Source of the DNA: an uncultured Psychrobacter sp.
GTDB lineage: Bacteria; Pseudomonadota; Gammaproteobacteria; Pseudomonadales; Moraxellaceae
DNA length: 64,000 nucleotides
NCBI RefSeq assembly: GCF_947500265.1
Contig: NZ_CANMRN010000001.1
Coordinates: 310,001-374,000, forward strand
Direction: 5' to 3'
Shown here in pieces: positions 26,599-35,712 of the stretch (the stretch's first letter is position 1; the number at the start of each line of letters is the position of its first letter). Position numbers and translations under genes: made by a program. The notes under the pieces are model-generated. The model was not told where the DNA came from and ran no database searches. It saw only the letters and a program-made list of their open reading frames with translations.

Positions 26599-27024
26599 TT
26601 GCAAGTTAATAATATTAGACTGTTAGTTGGCCTCCCATTTTTGGCATTAGTGGGATGTACTCCATCACCATAAGATGATGTATTGTATGGTGCAGGATTT
26701 ATTAAAGTGAACCAAACATTATGGTCCGAAAAATACACTAAACCTTATCCGTTTTCTGTCGCTAGTGGTGAGATTTCATGTGGGTCACATCCGAAATTTG
26801 GTCGAGAGGTATATTTTGAGCCCGAAGGCTTTACTAATGAATCCTATATTGGTACACCGTTAAACCAAGCTGCTAGAAATAGTCTTGAGCAAGATAATAT
26901 GGCATCTAATGTACCTTATAGTATACGAGCAGGCGCTGACCTAAGTGAGGCTATAAAGATAGGTTTACAAGTATGCGCTGACTACCAAGATAGGCTAACA
27001 TCCAATCTTTATTCTACGCAATGA
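26599..27024 (+). pseudogene. lipoprotein gene interrupted by an in-frame stop
   Basis: From TTG 26599, with GAGG about 10 bases upstream, the frame reads RLLVGLPFLALVGCTPSP. That is a signal peptide with lipobox LVGC. The stop TAA at 26671 follows after six more codons. The same frame then stays open to 27024 and encodes 113 more residues (DDVLYGAGFIKVNQTLW onward) with two further Cys. A single-base change would restore a lipoprotein of about 140 residues. The downstream part has only TTG 26683 as a start and no ribosome-binding site of its own, so the gene is probably inactive. A sequencing error or readthrough remain possible. Unknown family. Confidence 0.65.
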
Positions 27025-27158
27025 AAATAGTGGGTCTGCGGTTTTCAAAATAGTGTCTCTTACTGAAAAAATATTTATACAACTTCCAAGAATATCTGAT
27101 AATTTATAAATAAGTATAGTAACGTTAGACTTTACTTTATTAAAAGAAGATTTTTAAC

Positions 27159-27473
27159 ATGAGTTACGGAAGACCAAAAGACTGGGTAGAAATGCGTCAT
27201 TTAGCTTCCGAGTACGGGCTGACACTCAGACATTATCAAGAAGAAAAGCCTCATCTTTTTGAGCTAGTTGTTGTGAGAACGTTCGTAGGCGGAGAATCCA
27301 TTCTCACTGCCATGACACATGAAGATGTTGAAGGTAACGGTAAGCTCAGTAATAATAAGACATTGGAGCAAACTATTCTTGATAATGCTGTTCGTTCTAA
27401 GTTTTATGAATATTTAGTATTGTGTCATAACAATAGATTTGAATCTAATTACCAACTCCCATCAGGTTTGTAA
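27159..27473 (+). CDS. hypothetical protein, 104 aa
   Basis: A soluble 104-residue protein starting MSYGRPKDWVEMRHLASEYG. It has no signal peptide, no membrane segment and no known motif. Its 3' end overlaps the 3' end of the convergent IclR gene by 25 bases. It may belong to the same accessory block as the preceding envelope genes. Family not recognised. Confidence 0.55.
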   Translation: MSYGRPKDWVEMRHLASEYGLTLRHYQEEKPHLFELVVVRTFVGGESILTAMTHEDVEGNGKLSNNKTLEQTILDNAVRSKFYEYLVLCHNNRFESNYQLPSGL

Positions 27474-28246
27474 ATTTTACTAAGATTGTTTGCTGCACCA
27501 ACAATAGCGGGAACTATATGTTGTTCAAAGTGATCTGAGGTAAAGGCATGTACTGGAAAACTAACAGATAGTGCATATACCATTTTGTTGGAGGATAAAT
27601 CCTTAATAGGGGCGGTACATGCAACCATATCATTGTTAAACTTTTGCCAACTTGTAAGATGGTTTTTACCACGACTGTTCTTTACTGCCTGTAGCAATTC
27701 ATCAAGGTTTGTCGGCGTTGCGTCAGAGTAAATTTTCCACTCTGGAAAATCATTAAACCTGCTTTTAACTTCTTCATCCGACAAATCACTCAAAAGCATT
27801 TGTCCAATGACGGTGGCGTAAGCTGGCCATCTTAGTCCAGGCAATATATTGGAGGTAAAGCTTCCTAAAGGTTGAATATTCTGCAAATTGACAATTTCTG
27901 TTCCATCTAACGTGAAAAGGTGTACGGCAGTGCCAGTATCATCTCTCAATTTTTCCATGACTGCATAGGCTTCTTGTTTAAATGAAATAGACTTGAGATA
28001 AGAGTGGGATAAATCAACCACTTTAATATCTAACATGTAGTTTTTATTGTTGTCTTTTTTGATGTAACCCATCTGTTCCAAAGTAAATAACAGCCTATAT
28101 GCACTGGATTTATTGATGCCTAACTGTGTCGCTATTTCTGATAATGACATCTCCACGATCTCATTTTTATTAAACAACTCCATCAACAAAAGCCCATTTT
28201 TTAGGCTGTTCACCATATATTTATCATCAGGTAATGATTCGGACAT
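27449..28246 (-). CDS. IclR family transcriptional regulator
   Basis: A 265-residue regulator. The N-terminal winged helix (VNSLKNGLLLMELFNKNEIV followed by MSLSEIATQLGINKSSAYRL) is followed by the IclR effector domain (LRDDTGTAVHLFTLDGTEIV, LPGLRWPAYATVIGQMLL, and NDMVACTAPIKDLSSNKMVYALSVSFP). IclR proteins commonly control aromatic or acid catabolic operons and bind an intermediate. It is divergent from the Rieske cluster that begins at 28843, so that cluster is its most probable target. Confidence 0.88.
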   Translation of the reverse strand: MSESLPDDKYMVNSLKNGLLLMELFNKNEIVEMSLSEIATQLGINKSSAYRLLFTLEQMGYIKKDNNKNYMLDIKVVDLSHSYLKSISFKQEAYAVMEKLRDDTGTAVHLFTLDGTEIVNLQNIQPLGSFTSNILPGLRWPAYATVIGQMLLSDLSDEEVKSRFNDFPEWKIYSDATPTNLDELLQAVKNSRGKNHLTSWQKFNNDMVACTAPIKDLSSNKMVYALSVSFPVHAFTSDHFEQHIVPAIVGAANNLSKIYKPDGSW

Positions 28247-28761
28247 TATATCGATCTCAAAAATTGGTTAGAAATATTCTATCATACAAGGTAATTTATC
28301 GCGTAGTCCATAAGACCTGATAATAAATAGACAATGTTGAGCAGTTTATTGACCTATCCATTTTATCTCAATTTATATCCTTCCTGCCTCTACGCTTATC
28401 AGTAGTATTTTCTAACAAATTCTATAGATCAGTCGTTTAAATGATGTGGTTCATTAGTTTTAGTCGTGCATCTACCAAGCCATATCATCAATGTCGTCTT
28501 TATTGTCTAAATCATGACTGCTTATTTTCTAAATTATATTTCATGAAGCGACCCTATTCATCGCAGTTACATTCTGCCTTTCTATGTCATTTTGACAGTT
28601 TTTATCCTGCAAAAATGACGCCTGTTATTCGCGCCTTGCATCAAATACCTATAAATATTTTATACATTAAAACTTTGTAAGCACAGATAATCGCAGATAA
28701 GTAACAGATTATAAATATTATTATTTGGATTTTATTCGCGTATTGGCTATTTAATTTGCAG

Positions 28762-28791
28762 TTGACAAGTGCAGAAAGTCTAAGTTATATT
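28762..28791 (+). promoter_or_regulatory. sigma-70 promoter of the aromatic catabolic cluster
   Basis: A perfect TTGACA (28762-28767) is followed after 18 bases by TATATT (28786-28791). Transcription would begin near 28798, about 45 bases before the Rieske ferredoxin start. Confidence 0.7.
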
Positions 28792-28805
28792 AAGTTTTAC
28801 ACATT

Positions 28806-28816
28806 AAACAGTGTTT
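28806..28816. promoter_or_regulatory. possible IclR-type operator palindrome
   Basis: AAACAGTGTTT is an 11-base inverted repeat just downstream of the predicted transcription start. Its position suits a repressor such as the divergent IclR protein. The assignment is inference; the repeat is short. Confidence 0.3.
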
Positions 28817-28842
28817 CATATACAAAACTAAGGACGGTTTAC

Positions 28843-29154
28843 ATGGACTGGTTACCCATATGCGATTTATCAGATATTAATGAAGATGAGCCAAAATCTG
28901 TAGAAGTCAATGGCAAGAAAATTGGGGTTTTTCAGATTGAGGACACTTATTTTGCACTAGAAAATGTATGTCCACATGCTTATGCCTTGTTGACTGACGG
29001 TTTTATCGAAGATGAGACCGTAGAGTGTCCTTTACATGAGGCTATTTTTGATATTAGAAGTGGCAAATTATTGAGTGGCCCTGCTGATCGAAACCTATGT
29101 ACGTACGCTTTAAAAATCGAAGCGGACAAAATATACCTTCAAGACAAAGCTTAA
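28843..29154 (+). CDS. Rieske [2Fe-2S] ferredoxin component
   Basis: A 103-residue Rieske ferredoxin. The cluster ligands are C43-P-H45 and C62-P-L-H65. The protein has no membrane segment, so it is the soluble electron carrier of an oxygenase. The frame extends upstream to 28756, but ATG 28843 (MDWLPICDL) has AAGGAC about 8 bases before it and the predicted promoter lies in between. It would carry electrons from the FAD reductase at 32424 to the oxygenase at 29517. First gene of the cluster. Confidence 0.9.
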   Translation: MDWLPICDLSDINEDEPKSVEVNGKKIGVFQIEDTYFALENVCPHAYALLTDGFIEDETVECPLHEAIFDIRSGKLLSGPADRNLCTYALKIEADKIYLQDKA

Positions 29155-29189
29155 AAGACTAAAGCAATGCGCCAAAAAGGAGAAAGAGG

Positions 29190-29489
29190 ATGCAGCAATA
29201 CAACGAAAGCTTGATCCGTTGGAAGCAACACAGTCCTAGTAAGGATGCGGGAATCAATAATATTCAAATGCCAGGACAGTCAACATTGATGGTCTGGCAA
29301 ACCCGCGATCACGAACCGACAGATTATGAATTGTCTTTAGCAAAAAATTTAATTACTGCGTTTTCGTCTGGCGCTGAGACTGTGGAAGAAGTCGTCAACG
29401 CTCTGAATGAGCAAGGCATGCTTCATGGAGATGGCAGCGCTTTTACCACTGAGTCGTTTGAACGAGAAATGGCACGATTGGGATACTAA
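29190..29489 (+). CDS. small protein between ferredoxin and Rieske oxygenase genes
   Basis: A 99-residue protein with an excellent ribosome-binding site (AAAAGGAG). The C-terminal half (ETVEEVVNALNEQGMLHGDG and FTTESFEREMARLGY) resembles the helix-turn-helix-like piece of serine recombinases. Small proteins with such a domain are annotated beside some ring-hydroxylating oxygenases. Its function is unknown. Conserved placement between two oxygenase components suggests an accessory or assembly role rather than recombination; this is inference. Confidence 0.7.
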   Translation: MQQYNESLIRWKQHSPSKDAGINNIQMPGQSTLMVWQTRDHEPTDYELSLAKNLITAFSSGAETVEEVVNALNEQGMLHGDGSAFTTESFEREMARLGY

Positions 29490-29516
29490 AAACCATCAAA
29501 TAGGGAGTGTAAGACG

Positions 29517-30560
29517 ATGAGACAGTTTCAGTCATTAGAAGAGTATTTGTCATTAGGACTAAGAAATCGCTGGCATCCAGTGTTGTCTTCTTGGGAAATA
29601 GAAGCGAATCCAGTCGGTATCACGCGCTTGGGTGAAAACCTTGTGTTATGGAGAGATGAAGCTGGCGAAGTCCATGCCCTCGAAGACAGATGTCCGCACC
29701 GCGGTGCCAGATTGTCTTTAGGCTGGAACTTAGGTAGTAAGGTTGCTTGCTGGTATCACGGGGTAGAAGTCGACAAAAAGGGTACCGTCGTCGATGTACC
29801 TGCGGTTAATGACTGCCCAATGAAAGGTCAGTCTTGTGTACGTAGTTATCCTGTCCAAGAATCAAACGGAGCAATCTTTGTTTGGTTTGGTTTAGAAGAT
29901 GGTCAAACGCCAACGCCACTTGAGTTGCCAGAGCAGCTAGCAAGTGATGATTGGAGTAGCTTTTTGTGCATGGCTGATTGGGAAGTCAACTATCAGTATG
30001 CCGTTGATAACGTGATGGATCCAATGCACGGCGCTTTTTTACACGCGACGTCTCACTCTATGGCAGAAGGCGATAAGCAATCTGATATGGAGTTTAAAAA
30101 GACCAAAGATGGCTTCGTATTCGAAAAAACAGGTCAAAAAGGTGTGAACTTTGATTGGGTAGAATACGGCGATACGGGTAGCCCTTGGTTAAGATTGTCT
30201 ATTCCTTACAAGAAAGATTTTGGTCCCGGCGGTGTGTTTTGGATTGTCGGTTTTGCCACACCGATTGATGAGCACCATACCCGTGTCTTCTTTTGGCGCT
30301 GCCGTGAAGTGCAAGGCTGGCAACGTGATACGTGGCGCTTTATGTACCGCACCTATCTTGAAAAACTGCACTGGGATGTCTTAGAACAAGACAGAATTAT
30401 TTTAGAAAATATGGCGCCACAGGCTCAGGCTCACGAGTTTTTGTATCAGCATGACGTGGGTCTTGCCCGTTTGAGAAGAATTTTTCAAAAAGAAGGCAAA
30501 AAGCAATTTAACCAGCTGCAAGCGTTAAAAGAGCCTAAAGAAGAGAAAGTCAACGCTTAA
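29517..30560 (+). CDS. Rieske non-heme iron oxygenase, alpha subunit
   Basis: A 347-residue terminal oxygenase. The Rieske ligands are C59-P-H61 and C78-WY-H81. The mononuclear iron site lies in AVDNVMDPMHGAFLHATSHS (about 161-180), with the D-x2-D-x2-H-x4-H pattern. No beta-subunit gene is present, so it is probably an alpha-only (homotrimer) oxygenase of the carbazole or phthalate type, fed by the separate ferredoxin and reductase in this cluster. Likely reaction: NADH-dependent dihydroxylation, monooxygenation or demethylation of an aromatic substrate. The substrate cannot be told. The start is preceded by AGGGAG. Confidence 0.9.
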   Translation: MRQFQSLEEYLSLGLRNRWHPVLSSWEIEANPVGITRLGENLVLWRDEAGEVHALEDRCPHRGARLSLGWNLGSKVACWYHGVEVDKKGTVVDVPAVNDCPMKGQSCVRSYPVQESNGAIFVWFGLEDGQTPTPLELPEQLASDDWSSFLCMADWEVNYQYAVDNVMDPMHGAFLHATSHSMAEGDKQSDMEFKKTKDGFVFEKTGQKGVNFDWVEYGDTGSPWLRLSIPYKKDFGPGGVFWIVGFATPIDEHHTRVFFWRCREVQGWQRDTWRFMYRTYLEKLHWDVLEQDRIILENMAPQAQAHEFLYQHDVGLARLRRIFQKEGKKQFNQLQALKEPKEEKVNA

Positions 30561-30623
30561 CTGGAATGCTTCTTAAAGGTGGCATACAAGCAAAATACAA
30601 ATTGAAAGGGAGTTCCAGCACTA

Positions 30624-31382
30624 ATGAACAATTTACTACTCAACAAGAGAATCGTTATATCAGGCGCGGCTCGTGGGCTGGGACTGTCTTTTGCTATCGC
30701 TTGTGCCAAGCAAGGCGCAGACGTGGTCATGTTGGATATCTTGACAGATGAAGTTCATAGTCAAGCCAATTTGTTAAAAGAGCAGGGGTTAAAGGCAACT
30801 GCTTGGCAGATAGATTTGTCAGATGCATCCAACATCAAATCGACAGTTGATGACGTAATTGCTCAGAGTGCTCAAATTGATGGCCTTATCAACTGTGGGG
30901 CTTTAGCGACTGGGGTTGGCGGTAAAAACATGATGGATTATGACGAAGATCTTTGGGATCGTGTAATGCAAATTAATGTCAAAGGTACGTGGCTATTGAG
31001 TAAAGCATTGGTTCCATATCTTAAAGCGTCTAGCGCTGGAAAAATCGTCAATATTGCCTCTGATACCGCGCTTTGGGGTGCACCAAACTTGATGGCTTAT
31101 ACCGCAAGTAAAGGTGCCATCATCTCTATGACTCGCTCCATGGCGCGTGAGCTTGGTGAAGACAATATCTGTGTCAACTGTATTTTACCCGGTCTTACCA
31201 TCGTTGAAGCAACTGCTTATGTACCACAGCAACGCCACGACCATTATGTCAATGGTCGCGCGCTCAACAGAAAGCAATATCCAGAAGACATAGATGGTAC
31301 AGCAGTATATCTCTTGTCCGATTTGGCGTCATTTGTCACAGGTCAAAATATCCCAGTAAATGGTGGCTTTGTATTTAACTAG
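30624..31382 (+). CDS. short-chain dehydrogenase/reductase
   Basis: A 252-residue classical SDR: ISGAARGLGLSFAIACAKQG (NAD(P) loop), DMLD-type acidic residue after the second strand (VVMLDI), NIASDTALWG with catalytic Ser region, YTASKGA with Tyr and Lys, and the terminal GQNIPVNGGFVFN. Directly after an oxygenase, it would fit oxidation of a cis-dihydrodiol to the catechol, although it could also act on an alcohol later in the route. AAGGGAG precedes the start. Confidence 0.87.
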   Translation: MNNLLLNKRIVISGAARGLGLSFAIACAKQGADVVMLDILTDEVHSQANLLKEQGLKATAWQIDLSDASNIKSTVDDVIAQSAQIDGLINCGALATGVGGKNMMDYDEDLWDRVMQINVKGTWLLSKALVPYLKASSAGKIVNIASDTALWGAPNLMAYTASKGAIISMTRSMARELGEDNICVNCILPGLTIVEATAYVPQQRHDHYVNGRALNRKQYPEDIDGTAVYLLSDLASFVTGQNIPVNGGFVFN

Positions 31383-31431
31383 GAAGCTTGCGTCACAGCG
31401 AGTAACCAAAGCATTCCAATAAGGATTTCAC

Positions 31432-32364
31432 ATGATAAACGGAATTAAAACCTTAAAATTCGGTGTTGAAGACCGAAAAAAATGTCAGAACTTTGCGATT
31501 GATTTTGGGTTAGAAGAAGTCAGCTCAGACATAGAAGGCACGACAAAATTTAGCATGGACAACGGTAGTGCCATTTATGTCTACGACAAAGATGACACCA
31601 GATTGCCGCCTGCTTTTGAAGACGGCTCGACGCTAAGAGAAGTGACTTGGGCAGTAGATGATCAAGAGAGTTTTGACAAGCTAAAGGATAGCTTACAAGG
31701 TGTCGATAGTTATAAAGCAGAGACAGATATTTTATATTGCCGTGATCCAAATGGGCTGACATTGTCTTTTGAAATCAGTGTCATGCAAACCAGTCTCGAT
31801 AAAGCAAGCGCGGGTATCAATCAGTATGGTTCTATTAATAGAATCAATGAAGCCAGTCCAGTGTATGAAAAAGCAGCACCATTAGGCGTCGGTCATGTTG
31901 TCCTCTTTAGTCCCAACCTTGTAGCGGCACAAACATTTTACGAGGATAAATTGGGCTTTTATCTATCAGATGCTTATAACAATCGAGGGGCGTTTTTACG
32001 GTGCTCCGCGGAAGGCTGGCATCACAATCTGTTTTTATTAAAGCTGCCTCACAGAGATGCGCCTGGGTTAAATCATGTGGCCTTTATTGTTAGAGACATA
32101 CATGAGGTCATTGGCGGCGGTCTGCACATGAACCGAAAAAAATGGGATTCGTTTATCGGGCCTGGTCGCCATCCTGTGTCCTCTGCGTACTTTTGGTATG
32201 TGCATTCACCATTTGGCGGGGCATTTGAATACTACACCAACGACGATTACTTAACGCCTGAATGGCAAGCTCGTCATTATGATTATTCACTTGATTTATT
32301 TACAGAGTGGGCAGTCGAGGGCGGTATTGATGATACCACGAGACGGCAAATCAACAATATGTGA
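31432..32364 (+). CDS. VOC-family (type I extradiol) dioxygenase
   Basis: 310 residues with two vicinal-oxygen-chelate modules, as in type I extradiol ring-cleavage dioxygenases. The C-terminal module has the 2-His-1-Glu ligand set: GVGHVVLF (His about 154), LNHVAFIV (His about 215) and GGAFEYYT (Glu about 266). HRDAPGLNHVAF followed by VRD is typical of the biphenyl-diol and catechol dioxygenases. Expected reaction: ring cleavage next to the two hydroxyls of a catechol. AAGGATTT precedes ATG 31432. Confidence 0.85.
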   Translation: MINGIKTLKFGVEDRKKCQNFAIDFGLEEVSSDIEGTTKFSMDNGSAIYVYDKDDTRLPPAFEDGSTLREVTWAVDDQESFDKLKDSLQGVDSYKAETDILYCRDPNGLTLSFEISVMQTSLDKASAGINQYGSINRINEASPVYEKAAPLGVGHVVLFSPNLVAAQTFYEDKLGFYLSDAYNNRGAFLRCSAEGWHHNLFLLKLPHRDAPGLNHVAFIVRDIHEVIGGGLHMNRKKWDSFIGPGRHPVSSAYFWYVHSPFGGAFEYYTNDDYLTPEWQARHYDYSLDLFTEWAVEGGIDDTTRRQINNM

Positions 32365-32423
32365 ATGATTAAAGCTGGATGAGTTATATAGAAAGAGATG
32401 GCACACAAATAAGGAGGTTTACC

Positions 32424-33650
32424 ATGAATCAGATAGTCGTAATGGGTGCAGGTCAGGCCGCAATATGGGCGGCAAAAACCCTAAGATCCGAAGGTTATAC
32501 AGGTCTCATCACGATTGTGGGTGACGAAGATCATGCCTTTTACGAACGTCCTCCTTTATCCAAACAAGTGCTATTGGGCGAAGCCACTCATGAGTCGTTA
32601 CAGATATTTAAGGATGAGGTTGTTGCTGAGCTTAATATCGTGCTATTGAAGCCAGTCAAAGTAACTCGTATTGATCGTCAGAATAAGACGGTCTATACCA
32701 ACACTGACCAAGCAATTCCTTACGATAAATTATTGATTGCCACTGGCAGTAAGGCAAAAATCCCTGTCGAACAATGGGCGTCTTACGACAACGTTGTCAG
32801 CCTTCGCAATATTAAGGACAGTCTACGTATTGAAGAAAAGATCAATAAGGTAGATAAAGTTGGCATCATCGGTGGCGGTTGGATTGGTTTAGAAGTTGCC
32901 GCTTCTTTATCCAAAAGAAACATCGACGTGACTCTATATGAGATGAATGACCGATTGTGTGCCAGAAGTGTGAGTCAGGAAGTATCAGATTATCTGTTAA
33001 ACCTTCATGATCAGCATGGCGTCCATATCAGACTGTCTTGTAAACACCTTGACTTGAATCAATCAGATGAGGATCAAAGCGTCACCATTCATGTTAATAG
33101 TAGCAATGACAACGATACTGCTGTTTATGATTTGGTATTTTTGGGTACAGGGGCGCACATTAATAAAGAGATTGCGGAAGTATCAGGATTAGAAACAAGC
33201 GATGGTATTGTCGTCAATGAATACTGCCAAACCAGCGACCCCGATATATATGCTGCAGGTGATGTAGCTATTCATCCCAATCTAGGTTTTTGTATTCAGT
33301 CTTGGTCAAATGCTCAGCATCAAGGCGTCATTGCTGCTCAATCCATGTTGGAGCACAGAATTCCTTATGAAGAGACACCGTGGCTCTGGTCGGATCAATA
33401 CGATAAAAACATTCAAATATTAGGCTCGCCTGTCGATATTGAACACTGTCAATTGGTGGTTAGAGCAGACGAAGATGGGGATCATTGCTTTTTTTATCTC
33501 GATCGCGAGAAAAAACTGCGTTACCTAGTCGCCGTCAACAACAACAAAATTGTCAAAATGGCCAAAAGGTGGATAAAAGCAGAATGGCCACTTGATCCAG
33601 ATGTGTTAAAAGATCAGTCATTCAATCTTGTGAAGATAAAACCCAAATAA
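32424..33650 (+). CDS. FAD-dependent ferredoxin reductase of the oxygenase
   Basis: A 408-residue pyridine-nucleotide-disulfide-type oxidoreductase of the ferredoxin/rubredoxin reductase group. IVVMGAGQAAIWAAKTLRSE binds FAD, ERPPLSKQVLLG follows, IIGGGWIGLEVAASL binds NADH, and IYAAGDVAIH is the second FAD motif. Although an open frame begins at 32379, ATG 32424 has a perfect AAGGAGG. It supplies electrons from NADH to the Rieske ferredoxin at 28843. Confidence 0.9.
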   Translation: MNQIVVMGAGQAAIWAAKTLRSEGYTGLITIVGDEDHAFYERPPLSKQVLLGEATHESLQIFKDEVVAELNIVLLKPVKVTRIDRQNKTVYTNTDQAIPYDKLLIATGSKAKIPVEQWASYDNVVSLRNIKDSLRIEEKINKVDKVGIIGGGWIGLEVAASLSKRNIDVTLYEMNDRLCARSVSQEVSDYLLNLHDQHGVHIRLSCKHLDLNQSDEDQSVTIHVNSSNDNDTAVYDLVFLGTGAHINKEIAEVSGLETSDGIVVNEYCQTSDPDIYAAGDVAIHPNLGFCIQSWSNAQHQGVIAAQSMLEHRIPYEETPWLWSDQYDKNIQILGSPVDIEHCQLVVRADEDGDHCFFYLDREKKLRYLVAVNNNKIVKMAKRWIKAEWPLDPDVLKDQSFNLVKIKPK

Positions 33651-33788
33651 TCTGTACGGGGAAATAAGATTTTTGAACATTTAATACCATTTTTTGTATA
33701 AAAAAGCCACTGCTACCAAACGATTTGAATGCTATTTAATCACTGATTGAATCATCAAATTCCAAGCCAATTATCAAGGATGACGGAA

Positions 33789-35027
33789 ATGGATACAACC
33801 GTAAACAATGTCGATGCTGTAGGTGTACAAAGAAACAGACCGGGTGGTTTTAGATACTGGTTGCCCGCCATTGTATTGATGATAACAGTGATATTGGCAT
33901 TTTTTGACAAAATTAGTATCGCTGTCCTCTTCTCAGATCCTGCTTTTTTGTCTGATTTTGGGATTGAGGGGGACAAAACCAAATTGGGCTGGTTGATGAG
34001 TATTTTCTTATTAGCCTATGGTCTCTCATCTGTTTTTCTTAGCTTTGTAGGTGATATTTTTGGGCCAAAAAAAATCCTACTCTGCGGTATTGCCAGTTGG
34101 GGGGTGTTGATGCTCCTGATGGGTTTGACCAACAATTTTTACATGCTCTTGTTCTACCGCGTTTTGCTTGGCATTGCTGAAGGGCCGTTACTGGCGCTTT
34201 GCTACAGCATTGTTAAGCAAAATTATACGGAATCCGAGCAGGCACGTGCGTCTACCTTATTCTTATTGGGTACACCGCTGGGTGCGGCGCTTGGATTTCC
34301 ATTGACCGCCCTTATTCTACAAAACTACCACTGGGAAGCCACTTTCTTCTTTATGTCGTTCATCACCATATTCCTATTCATCCTCGTATTCTTTGGCTTA
34401 AAGGGTATTACGTATGTGAAAGCGAATAGAAAGAGTGTTGACCATAAAACGAACTTCACAACACTGTTAAGTAGTAAGCCATTTTGGTTGGTTACCTTCT
34501 TTAATGTCGGGACATTGGCCTACCTATGGGGTCTAAACAGCTGGATACCGACTTACCTAATAGAAGCAAAAGGTTTTGATTTAAAGCAGTTTGGTAGCTT
34601 ATCTATGATTCCATTCTTAGCCATGCTTATTGGCGAGATCATTGGTGCATTTAACTCAGACAGGTTTCCAAATAAGAGAGCGTTACAAGTCTTTGGTGGA
34701 CTATTTGGCGCAGGGATTACGATGTTTTTATTGATTTATCAAGAAGGTGTAGTGAATGTTCTCATCTTCATGTCTGCCAGTGCTTTTTTATGGGGCTTCA
34801 ATGTTTCAGCGATTTTCGCTTTGCTTGCTAACACGACTGCAAAAGAAGTGGCGACAACAGCAGGCGGCATCTTTAATGGATTTGGGAATTTCGGTAGTGC
34901 CTTAGCACCCGTTATCATCGGCTATATTGTTGTTTATACAGGCAATATTGACTACGGAATTATGTTTTTAGCAGGTGTGGCTATCGTATCCTCTTTCTTC
35001 TTATTGCCATTGCTTAAGAAATACTAG
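33789..35027 (+). CDS. MFS transporter (aromatic acid / metabolite)
   Basis: A 412-residue protein with about 12 membrane segments and typical MFS features: FDKISIAVLF in helix 1, the DIFGPKKILL loop, and FYRVLLGIAEGP. The layout is that of the ACS/anion-cation symporter branch used for aromatic acids and sugar acids. ATG 33789 is chosen because AAGGA lies 8 bases before it; the ATG at 33780 touches that sequence. It probably imports the substrate of the cluster. Confidence 0.87.
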   Translation: MDTTVNNVDAVGVQRNRPGGFRYWLPAIVLMITVILAFFDKISIAVLFSDPAFLSDFGIEGDKTKLGWLMSIFLLAYGLSSVFLSFVGDIFGPKKILLCGIASWGVLMLLMGLTNNFYMLLFYRVLLGIAEGPLLALCYSIVKQNYTESEQARASTLFLLGTPLGAALGFPLTALILQNYHWEATFFFMSFITIFLFILVFFGLKGITYVKANRKSVDHKTNFTTLLSSKPFWLVTFFNVGTLAYLWGLNSWIPTYLIEAKGFDLKQFGSLSMIPFLAMLIGEIIGAFNSDRFPNKRALQVFGGLFGAGITMFLLIYQEGVVNVLIFMSASAFLWGFNVSAIFALLANTTAKEVATTAGGIFNGFGNFGSALAPVIIGYIVVYTGNIDYGIMFLAGVAIVSSFFLLPLLKKY

Positions 35028-35111
35028 ATTTAAAAAGAAAGAGCGTAAACAGCACGAAATTTTGTTAAATCAACCGATTAAATAGTGAGTGAAACCACAA
35101 GGAGTGCAGTT

Positions 35112-35633
35112 ATGAATACTAAAAATACTGAAACTTGGAAAAGACCAGAAGGCAGTACGCTAAAAGATTGGATATCAACCCGTGTTGCAAGATTTGAAAA
35201 TCGCGAATACGACTTTAGCGCACTGAAGTTTCAAGCAGATTTTGATCCTAAATACAGACGCGCTCAAATGCGTTATATGGGAACAGGGGCGACCGGTATT
35301 TCTGGGGATACCAATACGGTGCCAGCTGAAAACTTTACCTTTTCGACAATGCTGTTACCAGCAGGGTGTGAAGGCCCGCCACATGTGCACACTGATGCTG
35401 AAGAGGTTTTCTTTATGCTGCGCGGCTCTATTGAGTTGACGGTAGAAGAGAACGGTGAAGAAACCTCTTTGGTTTTGAATTATAGAGATTTGATCTCGAT
35501 ACCACCCAATGTGTATAGAGGGCTTCGCAATCATACGCAAGAAGATGCGCTGATGTGCGTCATGATTGGTAATCCAAAACCTGTCATTCCGACTTACCCA
35601 AATGACCATCCGTTGTCTAAGATTAAACGTTAG
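35112..35633 (+). CDS. cupin-domain protein
   Basis: A 173-residue single-domain cupin. The metal-binding motif 1 is GPPHVHTDAEEVFFMLRGS (HxH-x4-E) and motif 2 contains YRDLISIPPNVYRGLRNH. AAGGAGTG precedes ATG 35112. Such proteins can be dioxygenases, isomerases or hydrolases in aromatic pathways. The exact reaction is not predictable. Confidence 0.82.
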   Translation: MNTKNTETWKRPEGSTLKDWISTRVARFENREYDFSALKFQADFDPKYRRAQMRYMGTGATGISGDTNTVPAENFTFSTMLLPAGCEGPPHVHTDAEEVFFMLRGSIELTVEENGEETSLVLNYRDLISIPPNVYRGLRNHTQEDALMCVMIGNPKPVIPTYPNDHPLSKIKR

Positions 35634-35712
35634 GTTTTGCGAAAACGTTTTTGTTTCATCGATGGTAACGAGATGAATCGACTCTGATTTTTGGATACAT
35701 AAAGGAATCTGT

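Larger units (their letters stand above)
28247..28842. other. divergent control region between the IclR gene and the aromatic cluster
   Basis: About 600 AT-rich bases. The right end holds a good sigma-70 promoter (28762-28791) and a small palindrome (28806-28816). A plus-strand frame at 28441-28680 has no homology signature or ribosome-binding site and is discounted. The IclR promoter must also lie here but is not obvious. Confidence 0.5.

Noticed and set aside
28441..28680. 79-codon frame in the IclR/Rieske control region
   Set aside because: Cys/His/Ser-rich random-looking product, no ribosome-binding site, inside the control region.
28743..28760. Sigma-54-like site before the Rieske cluster
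   Set aside because: The GG and GC pairs are 11 bases apart instead of 10, and a good sigma-70 promoter overlaps, so it is not listed as a promoter.
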